From Iodidimonas nitroreducens (GTDB lineage: Bacteria; Pseudomonadota; Alphaproteobacteria; Sphingomonadales; Rhodothalassiaceae), in NCBI GenBank assembly GCA_000710935.1, contig BAYV01000002.1:17391-81390 (forward strand): 64,000 nt of DNA, given 5' to 3'. The position numbers and the translations under genes were made by a program. The notes under the pieces were generated by a model, which was given only the letters and a program-made list of their open reading frames with translations, made no database searches and was not told the DNA's origin. Shown in pieces: positions 60,645 through 64,000 of this stretch (within the stretch, counting starts at the first letter, position 1; the number at the start of each line of letters is the position of its first letter).

Positions 60645-61984
60645 GCCTTGTTCTGACCAATAGCATGAGCGGGCGAAAAGAGACCTTTAAGCCCATTGAT
60701 GCGGCCAATGTGCGCATGTATGTGTGCGGGCCAACGGTTTATGATCATGCCCATATCGGCAATGCCCGCCCGCCGGTGGTTTTCGATCTGCTTTATCGCC
60801 TGCTGGGCCATCTTTATGGGGCCGCGCATGTAACCTATGCCCGCAATATCACCGATATCGATGACAAGATCATCGCCCGGGCACAGGAAAGCGGCCGGGA
60901 TATTGCGGATATCACCGATCACTATACGCGGATCTATCGCGAAGATATGGCGCAGCTCAATATCCTGCCGCCCGATATCGAGCCTTTGGCCACCGATCAT
61001 ATCGAGCCGATGATCGCCATGATCAAAGCTTTGATCGAAAAGCAGGTGGCCTATGCCGCCGAGGGCCATGTTTTGTTTCATGTGCCCGCCATGCCCGATT
61101 ATGGCAAGCTTAGCCATCGCCCGCGCGATGAGATGGTGGCCGGCGCCCGGGTGGAGGTGGCACCCTATAAAAAAGACCCTGCGGATTTCATTTTATGGAA
61201 ACCCAGCAGCCCCAATCAGCCGGGATGGGATAGCCCATGGGGGCGCGGGCGCCCGGGCTGGCATCTGGAATGTTCGGCGATGATCAAAGCCCATCTGGGC
61301 ACCGAAATCGATCTTCATGGCGGCGGGCAGGATCTGATCTTTCCCCATCATGAAAATGAAATGGCCCAAAGCGAATGTGCCCATGACCATCCATTCGTGC
61401 GCACATGGGTGCATAATGGCTATGTGTTGGCGAATGGCGAGAAGATGTCGAAATCGCTGGGGAATTTTCATACCGTTCATGATCTTTTGGCGGATTTCCC
61501 GGGCGAGGCGATCCGGCTAACATTAATGTCAGCGCATTATCGCCAGCCCCTTGATTTCACGAAAGATGGTATTGCCGAAAACAGGCGGCGGCTGGATCGC
61601 TGGTATCGGCTGATCGGTGGCGTAGAGGCGGCCAAAAGCCTGCCGCAAACGGTGATCACCGCCCTTGAGGATGATCTCAACAGCCCCAAGGCCATTGCTG
61701 CCTTGGAAGCTTTGGCAAAACCCGAAACGGCCGATCAATTGCTGGCCGGGGCGCAATTCATGGGGCTGTTGTTGGAAGCGCCTGATGTATGGTTCAAGGC
61801 GGAACGGTCCGGCGGATTGGATCAACAGGCGGTGGAAGCCTTGATAGTGGAGCGGCGCGCGGCACGCCAGGCGCGGGATTTCGCCCGGGCCGACGCGGTG
61901 CGCGATCAGCTTGATGCGGCGGGCATCCGCTTGCTCGATCGCCCTGATGGCACCACCGATTGGGAACGGATCGGCCATGATTGA
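60641..61984 (+). CDS. cysS: Cysteine--tRNA ligase
   Basis: A 447-aa class I synthetase. The zinc Cys and HIGH-like motif lie in MYVCGPTVYDHAHIGNARP, WHLECSAMIKAHLG carries another zinc ligand, FPHHENEMAQSEC continues the zinc site, and the KMSKS loop is NGEKMSKSLGNF. The start is GTG 60641, in the GTGA overlap with gltX. It overlaps trmJ by 8 bp. Confidence 0.96.
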   Translation: MSLVLTNSMSGRKETFKPIDAANVRMYVCGPTVYDHAHIGNARPPVVFDLLYRLLGHLYGAAHVTYARNITDIDDKIIARAQESGRDIADITDHYTRIYREDMAQLNILPPDIEPLATDHIEPMIAMIKALIEKQVAYAAEGHVLFHVPAMPDYGKLSHRPRDEMVAGARVEVAPYKKDPADFILWKPSSPNQPGWDSPWGRGRPGWHLECSAMIKAHLGTEIDLHGGGQDLIFPHHENEMAQSECAHDHPFVRTWVHNGYVLANGEKMSKSLGNFHTVHDLLADFPGEAIRLTLMSAHYRQPLDFTKDGIAENRRRLDRWYRLIGGVEAAKSLPQTVITALEDDLNSPKAIAALEALAKPETADQLLAGAQFMGLLLEAPDVWFKAERSGGLDQQAVEALIVERRAARQARDFARADAVRDQLDAAGIRLLDRPDGTTDWERIGHD

Positions 61985-62759
61985 TCATGCACCCATCGTC
62001 ATCGCCCCCATTGTCATTCTTGTGCGGCCGCAATTGGGCGAGAATATCGGCAAGGCGGCGCGGGCCATGCTCAATTTCGGGCTGACCGAGCTGCGCCTTG
62101 TGGCGCCGCGCGATGGCTGGCCCAATCCGGCAGCAGGCCCTGCGGCATCGGGGGCGGATCAAGTGCTGGATGAGGCGCGGATTTATGATGATGTGGCCCA
62201 GGCCGTGGCCGATCTCCACCATGTTTATGCCACCACTGTGCGCCCGCGCGATATGCTCAAGCCGGTGGTGACCCCGGTGGAGGCGGTGGCGGCCATCCGC
62301 AGCACACAAGGGAAGAGCGGCCTGATGTTTGGCCCGGAACGATCCGGCCTTGATAATGAAGAGGTGGCGCTGGCCGATCGCATCCTGACCGTGCCGGTGA
62401 ACCCTCAATTCTCAAGCCTCAATCTGGCGCAGGCGGTGATCCTCACGGCCTATGAATGGTATCAGGCGCAGGTGAATGATGCGGTCAATGCGCAGGCTGA
62501 TGTCGCTCGGCCTGAAATGGAGCGACTGCCCGCGCCCAAGGCCGAATATCAAGGGCTTTATGATCAGCTTGAGCGTGATCTCGCCAGCCGGGGCTTTTTC
62601 CGCTCCGCCGGGCGCAAACCAACCCAGATGCGGGCGCTGAAAACCCTGATGCAAAATGCCGGATTTTCCAGTCAGGAAATCCAAACGCTGCGCGGTGTCC
62701 TCAAAACCCTCACCTGGCCCGAAAGGGATGGGCCAGAGAGCGGCGAGGATGATCGATAA
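61977..62759 (+). CDS. trmJ: tRNA (cytidine/uridine-2'-O-)-methyltransferase TrmJ
   Basis: A 260-aa SPOUT methyltransferase. Motif 1 is ARAMLNFGLTELRLVAPRDG, motif 2 is GLMFGPERSGLDNEEVALAD, and motif 3 is PVNPQFSSLNLAQAVIL, which forms the SAM-binding knot. It 2'-O-methylates tRNA position 32. ATG 61977 overlaps the cysS stop by 8 bp; an upstream frame extension lies inside cysS and is rejected. It is the last gene of the operon. Confidence 0.94.
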   Translation: MIDHAPIVIAPIVILVRPQLGENIGKAARAMLNFGLTELRLVAPRDGWPNPAAGPAASGADQVLDEARIYDDVAQAVADLHHVYATTVRPRDMLKPVVTPVEAVAAIRSTQGKSGLMFGPERSGLDNEEVALADRILTVPVNPQFSSLNLAQAVILTAYEWYQAQVNDAVNAQADVARPEMERLPAPKAEYQGLYDQLERDLASRGFFRSAGRKPTQMRALKTLMQNAGFSSQEIQTLRGVLKTLTWPERDGPESGEDDR

Positions 62760-62770
62760 GAAAATATTTC

Positions 62771-62794
62771 AATTAATAATCGTGTATATTAATT
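62771..62794. terminator. AT-rich hairpin at the junction of trmJ and the nuclease gene
   Basis: An 8-bp perfect stem AATTAATA/TATTAATT with an 8-nt loop lies between convergent trmJ and the HsdR-N gene and overlaps the stop of the latter. All-AT pairing makes it a weak terminator candidate. Confidence 0.3.
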
Positions 62795-63865
62795 ATTTGT
62801 ATCCAATTCTTTTATTCTTTTTATAATATAATCTTCTAATTCATAGATTTCTGTAGTATCTTGTATAGGATGCTTTATTTCTTCTCTATCATTAAATGTT
62901 CCGATGTATTTTACGGCTTTACCGTTAAAATGAAGCCTTGCAATTTGTTTTCTGTTGTTATCATCAAATAAGATTGCTGCATATGACTTACTATCTCTCA
63001 TATATATTCTTTTTGGAGAGACGTATTTAGCCGCAATAGCTTGAATAATTCTGTACCCTGAAATTTCTTCCTCGGTCGTTACAATTCCATCGTCATCATT
63101 CTTTTGGCTTGATAATATCTTCTCCTCATCCAAGCTTTCCTGATCGCTGCTGGATGATTTCAAAGCAGTAGATAATCGTTCATTTACCAAATCACGTATG
63201 ATGACGCTTATTGAATTAGGCACTATTTTTGAGTAATTATCCTTAATCGTCGCTGTAATGCGGCCATTGTGAACATTTTTCGCAATGAAAGATATCAGAT
63301 CATCGCTTGGGGATAAAAATTCTTTTTTAAGATAATCAATAACTAAAGATTGAACTCTAAGGTCTGATGCTTTTTCAATTATATTTTCTAATGAAAAATG
63401 CTTCTTAGTAAAATTTTCAAGTATTTTGATATCGGAATTTCTAACAAAAGATAAATCAAATATATAAAATGGGTTATCATCCATTTTATTGCTGTTTTCG
63501 ATATCACTATAAAATTGATATTTAATGCCGTTCGTTAAGATGGCAAGCCTTGCGTCTGTAACTGAAAAGTACCTAAATAATTGATGGGCATGGCTGACAT
63601 TTAATTCCATAGAAGACGGCTTGCATTCAATAAGGATATTTACCTTTCCATCTTTACAAACAGCATAGTCAACCTTTTCACCCTTTTTAATTCCCACATC
63701 AGCATTAAATTCGGGAATGACCTCAGAAGGATTGAAAACGTCATAACCCAATGCGCGTATAAACGGTAAAACCAATGATGTTTTCGCCGCTTCTTCCGTA
63801 GCCAGAAATTGCTTTTGTTCGATTGTCTTTTTCTGAAGTTCCTGCAAGTCCCTATAAAGATCCAT
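62789..63865 (-). CDS. Stand-alone type I restriction HsdR N-terminal-like nuclease domain protein
   Basis: A 358-aa protein. The N-terminal ~170 residues match the HsdR_N endonuclease domain, with a PD-(D/E)xK site visible as Asp66 (KVDYAV) and Glu80-Cys-Lys82 (ILIECKPS). LVLPFIRALGYDVFNPSEVI and LFRYFSVTDARLAILTNG are further family landmarks. There is no helicase motor. The C-terminal ~90 residues (SGYRIIQAIAAKYVSPKRIY...RLHFNGKAVKYIGTF) form a separate conserved-looking domain. Base composition is far more AT-rich than its neighbours, pointing to transfer. No methylase or specificity gene is adjacent inside the window. A phage-defence or mobile-element role is inference. Confidence 0.82.
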   Translation of the reverse strand: MDLYRDLQELQKKTIEQKQFLATEEAAKTSLVLPFIRALGYDVFNPSEVIPEFNADVGIKKGEKVDYAVCKDGKVNILIECKPSSMELNVSHAHQLFRYFSVTDARLAILTNGIKYQFYSDIENSNKMDDNPFYIFDLSFVRNSDIKILENFTKKHFSLENIIEKASDLRVQSLVIDYLKKEFLSPSDDLISFIAKNVHNGRITATIKDNYSKIVPNSISVIIRDLVNERLSTALKSSSSDQESLDEEKILSSQKNDDDGIVTTEEEISGYRIIQAIAAKYVSPKRIYMRDSKSYAAILFDDNNRKQIARLHFNGKAVKYIGTFNDREEIKHPIQDTTEIYELEDYIIKRIKELDTNN

Positions 63866-63933
63866 CTTAATTCATTTCCATGGCATGATTTCAGGAATGG
63901 TTGGTCCAATCACAACAGATGCGGACCATAAAG

Positions 63934-64000
63934 CTAGGCCGTAGACTCATAAAATCTAAGCCAAATACGGATTGAAGCGAGTTTGATTGCGGCCAGGAAG
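63934..64000 (-). mobile_element. IS5-type transposase, C-terminal end (runs off window)
   Basis: Reading from the window edge on the minus strand gives FLAAIKLASIRIWLRFYEST, then Ala and a stop (TAG) at 63934-63936. This is the usual C-terminus of IS5-family (IS427-like) DDE transposases. Only about 21 codons are inside the window. The outer inverted repeat should lie between 63866 and 63933 but cannot be defined without the other end. Confidence 0.72.

Noticed and set aside
1..64000. tRNA, rRNA, CRISPR array or riboswitch
   Set aside because: I read the intergenic spacers and saw no cloverleaf-like or regularly spaced repeat-spacer structure. A covariance-model search was not possible here.

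Overview
The window reads as a chromosomal segment of an alphaproteobacterium. Its housekeeping genes (phoU-phoB-phoR, gor, class II DAHP synthase, nadE, gltX, cysS, trmJ) look alphaproteobacterial, GC is moderately high in most coding regions, and Asp, Phe and Ile codons ending in T are frequent. A lineage such as Iodidimonadales, Kordiimonadales or Rhodospirillales is plausible, but this is inference without a search. Gene packing is tight, with many ATGA start/stop overlaps. No rRNA, tRNA or CRISPR array was seen.

Positions 33-45142 are dominated by a large exosortase A (XrtA/EpsH) exopolysaccharide and protein-sorting locus. A divergent control region (2869-3282) separates a LuxI-like acyltransferase and a ThiF-nitroreductase fusion (minus strand) from an eleven-gene plus-strand operon (3283-17270): export lipoprotein, chain-length protein, tyrosine autokinase, AAA ATPase, polysaccharide deacetylase, FemAB protein, exosortase A with an EpsI tail, amidotransferase, TIGR03013 sugar transferase and two glycosyltransferases. 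Facing it is a 679-aa protein (17265-19304) that appears to fuse a Wza-like export domain to an outer-membrane beta-barrel. It is followed by a glycosyltransferase, an O-antigen-ligase-like protein, a second glycosyltransferase, a flippase, two sulfotransferases and a C-type-lectin-like secreted protein. Together these suggest a sulfated surface polysaccharide.

Positions 27527-31848 hold an aminotransferase / FemAB-GNAT / asparagine-synthase-like trio. The synthase-like protein has lost its glutaminase cysteine. Positions 31845-38023 hold the exosortase-A-associated module of two alpha/beta hydrolases, an acyl carrier protein, a FemAB-like acyltransferase, an acyl-CoA ligase and a PLP decarboxylase. 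Positions 38047-43018 (minus) encode a secreted propeller-plus-beta-helix protein, mannose-1-phosphate guanylyltransferase and a TIGR03087-type glycosyltransferase. Positions 43188-45142 encode a second deacetylase and a methyltransferase.

From 45236 on the window is mostly ordinary chromosome: two small membrane proteins (one only 51 aa), phoU-phoB facing phoR-gph with overlapping 3' ends, a TPR-sensor hybrid histidine kinase, a BCCT transporter, glutathione reductase, DAHP synthase, and a nadE-gltX-cysS-trmJ operon. The last 1.2 kb is AT-rich and foreign-looking. It carries a stand-alone HsdR-N-type nuclease and, at the very edge, the C-terminus of an IS5-type transposase.

The pieces fit a Wzx/Wzy-like or synthase-linked EPS pathway. 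Sugar primers are made by the TIGR03013 transferase, extended by several GT4 enzymes and flipped. They are then polymerised or ligated under control of the chain-length protein and tyrosine kinase, modified by deacetylation, sulfation, amidation and acylation, and exported through OPX/beta-barrel proteins. Exosortase A would sort PEP-CTERM proteins to the surface, but no PEP-CTERM substrate gene is visible here.
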